DNA of 64,000 nt from positions 122,934,470 to 122,998,469 of the forward strand of contig CM043962.1 in assembly GCA_014529385.2 (NCBI GenBank). Reading direction: 5' to 3'. A program made the position numbers and the translations under genes. Shown here one piece after another: positions 36,326-46,345 of the stretch. The DNA comes from Adiantum capillus-veneris (taxonomy: Eukaryota; Streptophyta; Polypodiopsida; Polypodiales; Pteridaceae). A model generated the notes under the pieces. It was not told where the DNA came from. It made no database searches and saw nothing but the letters and a program-made list of their open reading frames with translations. Position 1 is the first letter of the stretch. Each line of letters opens with the position of its first letter.

Positions 36326-38541
36326 ATTGTCACCGTTGCAGTCCTTGAGTCTTCACCGTCCTCAAGCTCCATGTACTCATCACCTGTTTCTTTTGTTTGT
36401 TTTCTTTCCAAGTAATCTTTGTACATATTTTGTTCGTTAAAAATTACATCCCTACTCCTTAAGATTTTACCATCTTCAGGATTCCATAGGCGATACCCAA
36501 AGTCTCCTTCTCCATAGCCAATGAAGAAACACTTTTTGGACTTTGCATCTAACTTTGATCTTAGGCTTCTATCTATGTGCATGAAAGCCTCACACCCAAA
36601 CACTTTGAGAAATTCATAATTCACCGGTTTACCTGTCCATGCCTCTTCTGGAACTCCCCCATCCAATGCCGTTGAGGGTGACCGATTGATTAAGTACACA
36701 GATGTACTTACACCTTCCACCCAAAGCTCAAGCGGTAGGCCTGCATGTAGCCGCATGCTTCGTGCTCGTTCCATGATTGTCCTGTTCATCCTTTCCGAAA
36801 TCCCATTTTGTTGAGGTGTCCTTGGGGTTGTCCTTTGCCTCCGAATGCCATTGCTAGCACAAAAGCTTTCAAAAGCTTTGCTGCAATATTCGCCTCCATT
36901 GTCAGATCTGAGGCATTTAACCTTGGTACCTGTTTCATTCTCCACAAAGGCTTTCCACCTTTGAAATATGGAAAATACATCGGATTTATTCTTCATGACA
37001 TAAACCCATGTTTTTCTAGTCGCATCGTCTATGAATGTTACATAGTACAATGAGCCACCAAGTGATGGTGTACTTGCAGGACCCCAAACATCAGAATGAA
37101 CCAACTCAAGTTTTTTATTTTTTCTTTCATTTCCTGATTTTTGAAATTTTACCCTCTTTTGTTTACCATAAACACAATCTTCACAGAACTCTAAGTCCAC
37201 TTCTTTCAAACCTGGTAGAAGCTTCTTTGTTTGAAGGATTTGCATTCCTTTGGCACTCATATGCCCAAGTCGGTAGTGCCACACCGCACTGTCAACTTCT
37301 GTAGTTGCTGCACAAGCTAAAGGTTGCGTGCTAACAGTACACAAGTAAAGTGTACCAACTTTTTCACCCTTGGCAACCACCAAAGATACCTTTGAGATCT
37401 TCCACCGTTTGTTTCCGAATGCAATGTTGTGACCTTCATCGTCCAATTGTCCTGTAGAGATCAAATTTTTGCGAAGAGAAGGAACATGCCTAACATCTTT
37501 AAGCTTCCATTCATTTCCGTTAGCAGTTTTGACAGAAACTGTACCTTTGCCGACAATCTCACAAGCTTCATCATCTCCCAAGTATACATACCCAAAATTA
37601 CCTTTGGTGTAGTCTTGGAAATGTTGCTTGTGTGGTGTCGCATGGAATGAAGCCCCGGAATCTACTATCCAGGAATTAGACACATTGTCTAATGAGAGAA
37701 TTAGAGCATCTTGCTCTACTTTACCTGCCACATTGGCCTCCGATGTTGGCTTGTTGTCTTGAGACTCTGTCTCCTTCTTCTTCTTGGACCAGCAATCCTT
37801 CTTGACGTGGCCCTTCTTGCCGCAGTTCCAACATTCAAGAACTGATTTTGTGCGTGACTTGCTCCGCCTTGAGCGATCACGACCCTTTTGGTTTTTGAAC
37901 CTCTCCTTAAGCCTTCCTCTTGTTTCCACTGATAGTGCAGCACTTGATGATTCTCTTGTGCTTCTCCTTCGCATTTTCTCGCTTAGGAGAACACCCACAA
38001 CATCATCAAACTTAACAGTATTTGTGCCAGAGATAGAATTACTTACAGCCATCACAAGGCTGTCCCAACTATCCGGTAGAGATGATAGTATAAGGAGAGC
38101 TCGCACTTCATCATCGAAATTGATTTTCACTGATCGAAGTTGACTTATGTTTGTGTTAAAGTCATTTAGGTGTTCTGCAACTGAACCATTCTCTGCCATC
38201 TTTAGATTGAACAAGCACTTCATAAGAAATACCTTATTGGATGCCGATGGTTTCTCGTAGAAGTCGTCAAGTGACTTCATCAAGTCCTTCGTGGTCTTCA
38301 TCTCCGAAACATTAAAGGCCACCGTTGACGCCAAGCTTAACCGGATTGTTCCCAGTGCCTTTCGATCAAGGACAATCCATGCTTCATCTGCCATTGTTGC
38401 GGGCTTCTTCGCAAGACCGCCTAGTGGCAAATAGAGGTCCTTCTGGTAGAGATAGTCTTCAATCTGCATCTTCCAATGTTGGTAGTTTTTGCCGTTGAAC
38501 TTCTCAATCTTGAGCTTCCCTTCCTCCGCCATAACTCCCAC
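36220..38541 (-). CDS. copia gag, protease and integrase (773-aa open frame)
   Basis: Met at 38541, close behind the primer site. The gag domain begins KIEKFNGKNYQHWKMQIEDY and ends in the knuckle CWNCGKKGHVKKDCW (about residues 233-247). Protease: WIVDSGASFHATP (DSG catalytic). GAG-pre-integrase and zinc region: WHYRLGHMSAKG ... CEDCVYGKQ. Integrase core: HSDVWGP, RSDNGGEYCSKAF and NGISERMNRTIMERARSMR supply the two Asp and the Glu. The later motif CEAFMHIDRSLRSKLDAKSK is typical of copia. The frame is intact for 773 codons and then passes into the RT frame by a shift near 36320, where one continuous polyprotein is usual. This is the least damaged retroelement frame in the window. Confidence 0.92.
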   Translation of the reverse strand: MGVMAEEGKLKIEKFNGKNYQHWKMQIEDYLYQKDLYLPLGGLAKKPATMADEAWIVLDRKALGTIRLSLASTVAFNVSEMKTTKDLMKSLDDFYEKPSASNKVFLMKCLFNLKMAENGSVAEHLNDFNTNISQLRSVKINFDDEVRALLILSSLPDSWDSLVMAVSNSISGTNTVKFDDVVGVLLSEKMRRRSTRESSSAALSVETRGRLKERFKNQKGRDRSRRSKSRTKSVLECWNCGKKGHVKKDCWSKKKKETESQDNKPTSEANVAGKVEQDALILSLDNVSNSWIVDSGASFHATPHKQHFQDYTKGNFGYVYLGDDEACEIVGKGTVSVKTANGNEWKLKDVRHVPSLRKNLISTGQLDDEGHNIAFGNKRWKISKVSLVVAKGEKVGTLYLCTVSTQPLACAATTEVDSAVWHYRLGHMSAKGMQILQTKKLLPGLKEVDLEFCEDCVYGKQKRVKFQKSGNERKNKKLELVHSDVWGPASTPSLGGSLYYVTFIDDATRKTWVYVMKNKSDVFSIFQRWKAFVENETGTKVKCLRSDNGGEYCSKAFESFCASNGIRRQRTTPRTPQQNGISERMNRTIMERARSMRLHAGLPLELWVEGVSTSVYLINRSPSTALDGGVPEEAWTGKPVNYEFLKVFGCEAFMHIDRSLRSKLDAKSKKCFFIGYGEGDFGYRLWNPEDGKILRSRDVIFNEQNMYKDYLERKQTKETGDEYMELEDGEDSRTATVTMCNNVNQMTSLNLFPEDLQEQVDLQKGFFLPSTIS

Positions 38542-38591
38542 TCACTTCAAGGAATCCTTTCCTTGAGATAATTTAGCTACGAGCAAACCTT

Positions 38592-38603
38592 GTTCTGATA
38601 CCA
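38592..38603 (-). promoter_or_regulatory. copia primer binding site
   Basis: The minus strand reads TGGTATCAGAAC, two bases after the LTR end. tRNA-Met type. Confidence 0.85.
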
Positions 38604-38605
38604 GT

Positions 38606-39389
38606 TGTTAGGAAATAAGACGTAGCTAAATATATAATTCAGTAGATTACTTAATGGAGAGAGACAGATTTATATACACGAGATTATAGAGTAGAGAGAG
38701 AGAGAGAGAGTACACACGATATACGTGGTTCACCCAATGTGGGCTACGTCCACGGGAAAGCAGCCACTCAATGGCTTTAGTACTTCAAAACAAGAAGTAG
38801 TTTACAAAGGGATTATACCCTTAATGGAGCTCCCTCCTTGCTTCACTCTCACCACCTCACACTCACCTTGTTGCATCAACTTCACACTATGAAATGTGTG
38901 TAGAAATGGCCTCCTTTTATAGGCCAAAAGGGCTGTCCTCTCTTATGAGAGACAGCCATGTGTAGCCGCCCTTGTGCGAATAAGTCCAAATCGGACCCTC
39001 CAATCCGCCCATGTGTGGCCGCCCTTGAGAAGACAAGTCCGCTTTTGAATTCGGCCACCGGCCATTGACTTCCGACCACCGGCCACCGGCCATTGACTAC
39101 CGGCCACCGGCCATCGGCCATTGACTACCGGCCACCGGCCAACCGACCGGTTGTTTTCCGACCACTTTCCGGCCGCCGTCCGGCCATAATATTCCGGCGA
39201 AAAAAAAGTCTCGGGGGCCTCCACCCCCGAGGCCTTTAAAGTTGCCCATGATTCTTGTCTGTGAAAATTTTGGTTTCCGGTGAGTGATTTTCCTTCACGC
39301 ACGATGGCTTCTCCTCATAATGGGGGCCTTACAAATGTGCGTTTTTACCACAGAAAATTACAAGGGTAAATCAGGCTCCATACTTAACA
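38606..39389 (-). mobile_element. copia 5' LTR (minus-strand element)
   Basis: 784 bp, near-identical to the left LTR. It ends TACTTAACA at 39389 and is followed by the TAGAT duplication. The few differences indicate a fairly recent insertion. Confidence 0.92.
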
Positions 39390-39394
39390 TAGAT
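39390..39394. repeat. 5-bp target site duplication, right
   Basis: TAGAT, identical to 33787-33791. The flanks belong to one gypsy RT reading frame. Confidence 0.9.
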
Positions 39395-39727
39395 GACCTC
39401 CTTGATAAGTTAAAAGGTTCCTCTGTGTTTAGCAAAATAGACCTCAAGTTCGGGTATCATCAAATTCGAATGCACCCAACTGATAATTTTAATCCCGCAT
39501 TTCGCACACAATTCGGGCACTATGGATTTAATTTAGTTCCCTTCGATCTCACAAATGCACCAACAATGTTCTCTTGCATGATGAACAAAATCTTTTTGGA
39601 GCACCAACATTTTGTTATTATCTTTTTTGATGATATTTTGATTTACAGTAAATCACACACTAAACATGAACAACATTTTCAAACTGTCTTTGCGCTTTTA
39701 CGTGATCATGATCTCTATTACTATGGT
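39395..39727 (+). pseudogene. gypsy RT, 3' continuation after the copia insertion
   Basis: Continues the RT broken at 33786: DLLDKLKGSSVFSKIDL, GYHQIRMHPTDNFNPAFRTQ, FDLTNAPTMFSCMMNKIF and the catalytic IIFFDDILIYSKS. It stops at HDLYYYG near 39727, where unrelated copia gag sequence begins. RNase H, integrase and the 3' LTR of this element are absent. Confidence 0.85.
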
Positions 39728-39732
39728 TGACA

Positions 39733-40400
39733 ACAACACAGATGTGTTCAAGATGTTTTTTGCTGAGGATAGATAGGATGGGGACAATTACCCTATGTGG
39801 GCTTATATGATGCAACATGTCCTTGTGTCGATGGGCGTTTGGAACATTGTGCAGGACATTGATGTATGTCCTGCTTCTGAGGATACATGCAATGTTGAAG
39901 ATGTTGCCGGTCTTGCTGCAAGGATTTTTGTTGTTAGAGTTGTTTTGCCTACGACAGAACAAGCTCGTTGGGATGTAATCTCATGCATTGATTGCATAAT
40001 ATCATGCATTGATTGTGTTTTTTGTGAAGCGCACCATTACTCCTCACATTCGTTCAATGAAATCTGCAAAACAGGCTTGGGATATTCTGGCTAGTCTTTA
40101 TGCAAGTCGATATGAGGCAAAAATTGCATTGCTGCATGAAGAGCTGGAGTCGAAGATTATGCATGATGAAGAGGATATGTACACTTTTCTTGCTGGTGTC
40201 AAGGATATCAATAAGCAACATAGGTGAAGTCATTTCACACATTTTTCTTTTGCAGACTATTCTTGATGCCTTGCCAGATTCTTACCAGACTTTTGCTAGT
40301 ACTTGGAGACTCGTGACCCAAGGAACTCCCCAAGTTGTCAAGTTTGATGCATTGTGCACATTCCTGTTGCAAGAGTCACTTTCCAAAAATATTCATAAGC
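39733..40400 (+). pseudogene. copia-type gag remnant (UBN2-like)
   Basis: Protein-like blocks DGDNYPMWAYMMQHVLVSMG, VWNIVQDIDV, RTITPHIRSMKSAKQAWDIL, ASLYASRYEAKIALLHEELE and TILDALPDSYQTFASTWRLV are the usual order of copia gag. They lie in three frames with a short duplication at about 39982-40018 (ATCATGCATTGATTG twice). No LTR or pol can be attached to it. Confidence 0.7.
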
Positions 40401-41285
40401 AGATTCAATATGGATGGATACTGATCAGTATGCATAGTAATTGCGTGCTATTTGAACCAGGGGTAGCATATCTGCATCAAAAATGCTTGATGTTGATTGA
40501 TACAGGAAATGTATGCTCATGTGGATATTATGATGCTTCAGTGTGTGGACAATTCCTTATTATTCCATTTGATCCTAGGGGTTACTAAAGTGCAAGTTGC
40601 AGATGCAGAGGATACCATATGCCTGATGTAGCAGGCTGCATGATGCTAGGTTTTGTTTTCTAGATTATGTTAAGTCAGAAGAGTGTTTGGTTATGCGTTC
40701 ATTAAGCGCACATGGTTGGCTTCCAACTGATTTCTTTGGATAATTGATAAAGTATCTTCACATCTTTTGAGTTGGTTCTGGTACCAAAACTTGAAGAAAA
40801 GAACTTGACGGCCATTCCGTGTGCAGACAGAGTAAGGCATACTTGAGCTTGACAGGGTTCCTTAAAGAGAGCTTAATGGTCAAGCCGTGTGCATCATTAA
40901 CTGGAGCACTTGAGTTTGGGGGGGTTCACTAAACAAGTTATCCATGATTGAATGCTTTGAAGATACGGGAGATATGGTTCAGAGATTTTTGATGGGCAGC
41001 TACCTAATGATTAAGCTAAAAAATTGATGATAGGGTATAAGCCTTATTTTGGTTTTTATAATGTGAGTCTGATGATGGAAAGAGCTTAAGGTACCTAAAG
41101 CAGATGTAGATTAAAGTGTAGTTGGCATAGACCGGAGGCTGTGCAGGTTCAGAGGGGGTGGATGTCATGCAGCTCCGCTGCCATGAAGAGAAAAAGAGCA
41201 GAGAAATGCAAGCTAAGCTTCTTTGAAGCCTACACATTTAATGAGCAGTGATCAGGGCTTGATAACAGGCCAAGCTAAATGATTC
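40401..41285. other. unassigned, retroelement-like debris
   Basis: No domain recognised. TTGAGCTTGACAGGGTTC and TTGAGTTTGGGGGGGTTC (about 40840 and 40910) are similar half-repeats that may come from a decayed LTR edge. Confidence 0.3.
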
Positions 41286-43540
41286 ATGTATGCCAGAAGC
41301 GAAAGAAGAAAAGTGCCGACACCTGTAATCATCGATGTACCAACACAAATAGATGCCCGCCTCGAAAGAGAAAGAAGAGCCTTTGAAAGGGAAAGGGGCT
41401 TGGCAGGAACCGATGTACCAACACAAACAGATGCCCGCCTCGAAAGAGAAAGAAGAGCCTTTGAAAGGGAAAGGGGCTTGGCAGGAAACTTTGAAGAATT
41501 TTGGAAACCAAAGCGGTTTAAACTACGAACAAAGAACTCCATGTATCACCCTCGCCAAGATCCTCATACCTATCTCAAACAGCTTTACAAAAAGGAAGAG
41601 ACAGAATGAGAGGAAGCTTTAGCAGGGCCCACCAATGTTCCCTCACCCCCATAGGAAGCTCAAGAAATAGCAAGGTCTCCGTCGCCCATCAATGCGACAA
41701 AACCACATGAAGAAACCTCAATTAAGAAGAATCAAGAGCTTGAATAAGCAACTCAAGAACAAACACTCGAACAAGAAACTGCACAAGAGATAGATCAAGT
41801 GGGCCAATCAATAGCAGAAGTCGCAGCAGAATCTCAACAAGTAGTTGAGGCTCAAAAGGTGTAGGAATAGCCACAAAAGGAAGTTGAAACTGACGCTGGC
41901 CCAACTACCGAGTCAAACCTAAAAGAAACAATTGAAGATAAAGACAAAAAATAAGAAGAGGCCTCCACATCAAGCACAAAAGACTTAGAAGACATCGACG
42001 AGAACACTCAATATGCACATAAGATTTTAGAGAAACTAAAGAGTGAAGAGTACCGTCGACAAAAGAAAATTCAATTTGCACAGATTAATCACAAACTACT
42101 AGAAGAGAGATTACAAGTTGCAGATGCATTTCTAGAGGAGTACAAGGTTGTGCATGAGACCTTAGAAGTAGAATTACAGAGGCTCCTAGAGGCAAACATA
42201 AAGCAACAAGAAGACCTCTTTGAAATGACAAAACTAGTGGAATAGCTGATAGCTGCAAGAGAAGAACAAGAAGACAAGATCAAAGAATTGGACTCTACAA
42301 TACTTGACACCAATGCACATGCACAATGATTACAAATGCAGCTAGACATCTCCAACATGCAAGTGGCACATGAAAAGGCTAGGTTGAAAGATTAAGGTGA
42401 ACGGTTAGACAAGCTAAAATCCAATCCTATAGTACTTACTCAAGGCTCTGATCTCGCCTACCAAGCGATGGAGAAGCAATGCAAAGACCTTGAAACACAA
42501 CTGAAGGTAGAGAAAATGCAAAGGAGGGAACCTCCCTCAGATTTCATGAACAAAGAAGAGGAGGATCAAAAGAAAATAGCAAAGCTCTAGGGTGAGTTAG
42601 ACACAACAAGACTGCAATCCAAAGAGAAAACACATACTTCTGAAAAAGCTACAACAAAACTAGCAGAGCTAGAGATTGAAGCTCTTTAGTTCCTACAAAG
42701 CATAGACCCAGCAGAAACATCAAACACAATCCCAAAGGAAGAAACAATAGATCCATCATCTGAAGGTCTTGTGGACAATTTCAGTGCAAAAGCTAAAAGG
42801 AAGCTCAAGGATTAGATAGTCCAAGAGATTGCAGATAGCTAGAAGGAGTCAATGGAGTGAGAAGGCCGGATATTGCATTATGCTAATGTAGTTTAACTCA
42901 CTTCACAACAAATAACTACTACTTGGCATCAACAATCCCTGCCCTATCCACTGATCAAGTACGAAGTGCTCAAAGTGAAGGAAAGACTAACCAAGGATCA
43001 AAATATAGATGCATCGGACCCACATCCCCTGTGGAGAAACACATGGTTAAAGAGGCATCCGAGATACACAATTTTATACACTCAAGCTCCACCAAAGATC
43101 TGCAAGGATCCTATTTTGTCCCAATGCCTAAGGTCAAGAGCTGGGGAAGCCACCAACAACTCTTGACGAAACATCCTACCTGGCTAAATTACCCAGGGCT
43201 CGTCCCACCCAAAGGACAAGCAACAAACGAGGATTACATGATAAACACTCTCACAGAAGCCATGCAGATTTTCAAGCATATCCTTGATCTTGCATGTATT
43301 ATGATGATCAGGATAGCTAAACTGATCCTCACATGCATACAGACCTTCCACCGTGCAGAAAAAAGTGATGCACTCTGGATGGTTTTTTTGGAAGGGAATC
43401 AAGGGCAATGCTATGATCTCTATGATCAATCAAGTGATGAAGTACTCTATAGATTTTTTGTCAGAGTCATGTTTTTGCCCTCATACTATATTGAAACCTT
43501 TGAAGAGGCCTTCTACACGGACTTCTTCACCTTCTAATCG
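41286..43540 (+). pseudogene. long coiled-coil frame of an LTR element, interrupted only by stop codons
   Basis: From 41286 to about 42897 one frame (about 537 codons) has no indel but 15 stops, at 41607, 41652, 41745, 41862, 41868, 41952, 42243, 42327, 42393, 42588, 42687, 42813, 42840, 42858 and 42894. All are TAG, TAA or TGA in Gln/Arg-like settings. The product is charged and helical (YRRQKKIQFAQINHKLLEER, FLEEYKVVHETLEVELQRLL), so it is a probable long coiled coil. Near 42900 the open frame changes to another (to 43537: YFVPMPKVKSWGSHQQLLTK, YYIETFEEAFYTDFF). A polypurine tract and LTR follow, so I take it as an extra 3' ORF of a gypsy-like element. No enzyme motif is present and I do not recognise the family. 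Confidence 0.5.
41334..41489 (+). repeat. 78-bp in-frame direct duplication
   Basis: Units 41334-41411 and 41412-41489 are almost identical and encode DVPTQxDARLERERRAFERE repeats of 26 residues. Frame is preserved. Confidence 0.92.
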
Positions 43541-43766
43541 AATATTTTTGGTCCCATGGTAGAGAACCTGCGAGAGTGCTTTGTTGCATACTATGGAGCT
43601 CAGCCATCCGATTGATATGCAGCTTTTGACTGATGCCGACAAAACGATGCATCAAGTACTACGATGCCCTTGAGGCTCTAAAGAAGAGACATAAAGATAG
43701 GAAGCCTGAACACTATCCCATGTTTTGAAGCTGTGTCGCGGACAACCCACAATAGGAGGGGGGGAA

Positions 43767-44690
43767 TGCTAACAGCTTAACTAACACAGGATGATCTGGA
43801 GACACAATGAGGATGTATTATTCTAATTTTTCATACACTATGGACACTTATAGCCATGAGAAGTTGTAATTTAATGATTCCCAAAGCAAGTAATTTATTG
43901 AAAATGTGATTATGAGTCTATACTAGTTGAGCTATAAGCTTCTAGATTGTAACTCTTGATCCCTCAATTCCTTATTTTTGACCTAAAACCTTATGGCAAG
44001 GTATAAAAGTCAACTTTTGTAAAGGTTTTTCAAGTTCACTTTGGACAATGAAGCTATGTGCAATTACAGAGAACAATGTGTACTCTCCTCTTCGCTTCTC
44101 AAGACCATAAATCCCTCGTGAAGTGTCTGTTTGAAGTGACGTCTACTTCATCGCGTTCACAAGTGAAAGCTCTTTGCGACATTGTGCTTCTCTCGTGGTA
44201 AAACTGTGTTTTTGTTGCAGCTCACATCCTTCTAATCTTCTCATAACTCAAGATTTACATAGGAAAACTGCACTTTATGCATAGGAGGGTTGTTGGGGCA
44301 TCATTGCTAAGCTCTAGGGTGCATTCTGGGCTGAAAACGGTTAGGTCAAATTTTCCATGCTGCTATTAATCGCGATTTTGGCAAGTGATCAAAAGGGGAA
44401 TTTGAGACATGGGAATTTTTCTTTAGATGTCGTCTACCCATCCTATAAGTTCTATCTCGTTCGGACTTTGTTTGCTTGGTGAATCGATGAGATTTGCTTG
44501 CAGTGTCGTAGTTAGCATTTGCTGCCTGACATGCAGTTGAGTGTGGTTTGAGTTAGATAGGGATTGAGTGTGTTTCCCGAGAGGCTGAAAATCTCTCGTA
44601 GCCTCCAAGCACTAGTCGAATCAACTCCATCCCACGGTATGACATTTATGCCCGTGGTTCTCACTATCTCTACAATAAGATAGTTTGGCT
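43767..44690 (+). mobile_element. putative LTR between two gypsy-like internal regions
   Basis: AGGAGGGGGGGAA (43753-43766) looks like a polypurine tract and is followed by TGCTAACAGCTTAAC. AAGGTATAAAAGTC near 44000 is a good TATA box. The right end is not fixed and no second copy is in the window. A gag frame starts about 130 bases later, as expected of an LTR leader. Confidence 0.5.
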
Positions 44691-44819
44691 TGGCAAGCAG
44701 AGGGCCCAACATTCAGGAGCACCAGAAGGAAGGAAAATGAGGCAATTAATCAGAGCTTTACTCTTGACAACAAGGTATACAAGAAGTAGAAGAAGACTCC
44801 TCTTTGATCCACTACAGGT

Positions 44820-45981
44820 ATCTACTAGGCAAAGACCTAGGAGATTACCTCAGTCTATCCCAATGGCTCAACCATGTCCTAACCCTCAAGTTAAAGCAAC
44901 CAAATTTAGGGGCAGGTCCAGTGAAGATGTTGATTTCATGTGGCTCATCTTAAGACCAAGTGGCAAGCTAGTGGACATCAGGTTGTATATGGTGATGACA
45001 TAAAACTGCAGCAATTTGCAACAACATTGGAGAGAAAAGCCATGAGTTGGTTTAGCCAATATGGTATTGCACATTTTGCAACATATGTTGCAGTCGGAGT
45101 AGCATTTTTACAGAGATTCAATAAGGAGAAAACCCCAACATATGTTTTGAAGAAAATCAGGGACAACATGCAAGGAAGTATGTTGGTGGAAGATTATGCT
45201 CAAAAATACAAAATTTTGGTGGATAGGTTACAGGGAAATGAAAGACCCACATATGAAATGTTAGTATGATATTTTTTGAAAGGCTTGAGAAAGGGATTGA
45301 AAAATGTTGTAGCCAACATTGATATTGTAGGTGGCTTTGATAATTTGGTTACACCTGCACTAGAGTTGAGAAAAGGCTTGGAATGAACAAGACTAGAAGC
45401 AAGAGCACAGGTAGCTCTGATTTAGAAGAAGAATCCGAAGCTGAGTCTAAAATTGAGAAAGAAAGTGATTCAGAAGAATCATCATATAGTGAAGTTGAAA
45501 GCAACAAAGCAAAGAAGAAGAAGAAGCATAATGACAAGAAGAAGAAGGATAATAAAGACAAAGAGGAGAATTTGGTCGCTCAATTGAACAAGATTAGTTA
45601 TTCTGTGGTAGCTTGAAAGGGGAAGCAATATTTCCACATTTGTGAAAGATAAGGGCATAATATAACACAATGTTGGTACAATCCTAATAGCATGAGTAGA
45701 CCAACTCCTACTGCAGGTAGAGGAAGAAATGATGCTGAAATTAATCAAGTAGCTCCATTCAAAGGGAGACCACCATTTTAGAGACCTCCAAGACCACCTT
45801 GGAGAAATCAAGACAATAATCAAAGAAGACCACTTGGAGTGATGCCATGTGTTTAATGTGGTGGACCATATCATTGGGTAGGTTTGAATGGTGCTTTGTG
45901 GGTCAATAATAGAAAGGAAAGAGGACCTCGAGTAGTGCTTGAGTAGTGCCATACAATCAGGATAACCAGCAAGCTAATCCA
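44820..45981 (+). pseudogene. gypsy gag remnant with knuckle-like motifs
   Basis: Blocks in order: KATKFRGRSSEDVDFMW, then after one frameshift HLKTKWQASGHQVVYGDDIK, KAMSWFSQYGIAHFA, YVLKKIRDNMQGSMLVEDYA and QKYKILVDRLQGNERPTYEM, as in the retrotransposon gag domain. A Ser/Glu/Lys-rich linker follows, then FHICERxGHNITQCW (about 45630-45675, first Cys missing) and a second CVxCGGPYHW at about 45848-45878. Stops at V-TGA-Y, A-TGA-K, F-TAG-R and V-TAA-C are again C-to-T type. Cut at about 45981 by the minus-strand gypsy LTR. Confidence 0.65.
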
Positions 45982-46345
45982 TGGAAATGGTGTATGAACA
46001 TTGAGAATAGCGAAATTAAGAGAATTAGAATGAGCATTTTTATGAGACTACTTTAAGAACATAGAGGGTGAACATTAGCGGTAGCAACATAACCATTATA
46101 CTTAATTAACTTGGCATGAACAATACTTTTGCAAGAGAGAGAATTAGAAAATTTGACAACAGTTGAGGACCGGATTTATGTGGATCCGGTCCCCCATCCA
46201 ACAATAGGCTTTTGTATAATTAATTCTCCCATAAAGAGAGACTTGGTACAATAAAATCTTTGTGTTCCTTGTGACCTAGGTGATGCCATGAATATGGAAA
46301 GCTTCATGTATTATGAGCATAACATAAACTTTTTAAAAGCATTAA

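Noticed and set aside
41286-42897. Alternative genetic code with stops read as amino acids
   Set aside because: ATG16, the copia frame and other frames use standard stops, and nuclear plant genes use the standard code. Decay by C-to-T change explains the pattern.
41286-42897. Organelle origin with RNA editing for this stretch
   Set aside because: It is surrounded by LTR retrotransposons with tRNA primer sites and nuclear-type microsatellites, so an organelle location is very unlikely.
45482-45952. Minus-strand 156-residue frame
   Set aside because: It is the antisense shadow of the gag remnant, whose own strand carries recognisable motifs.
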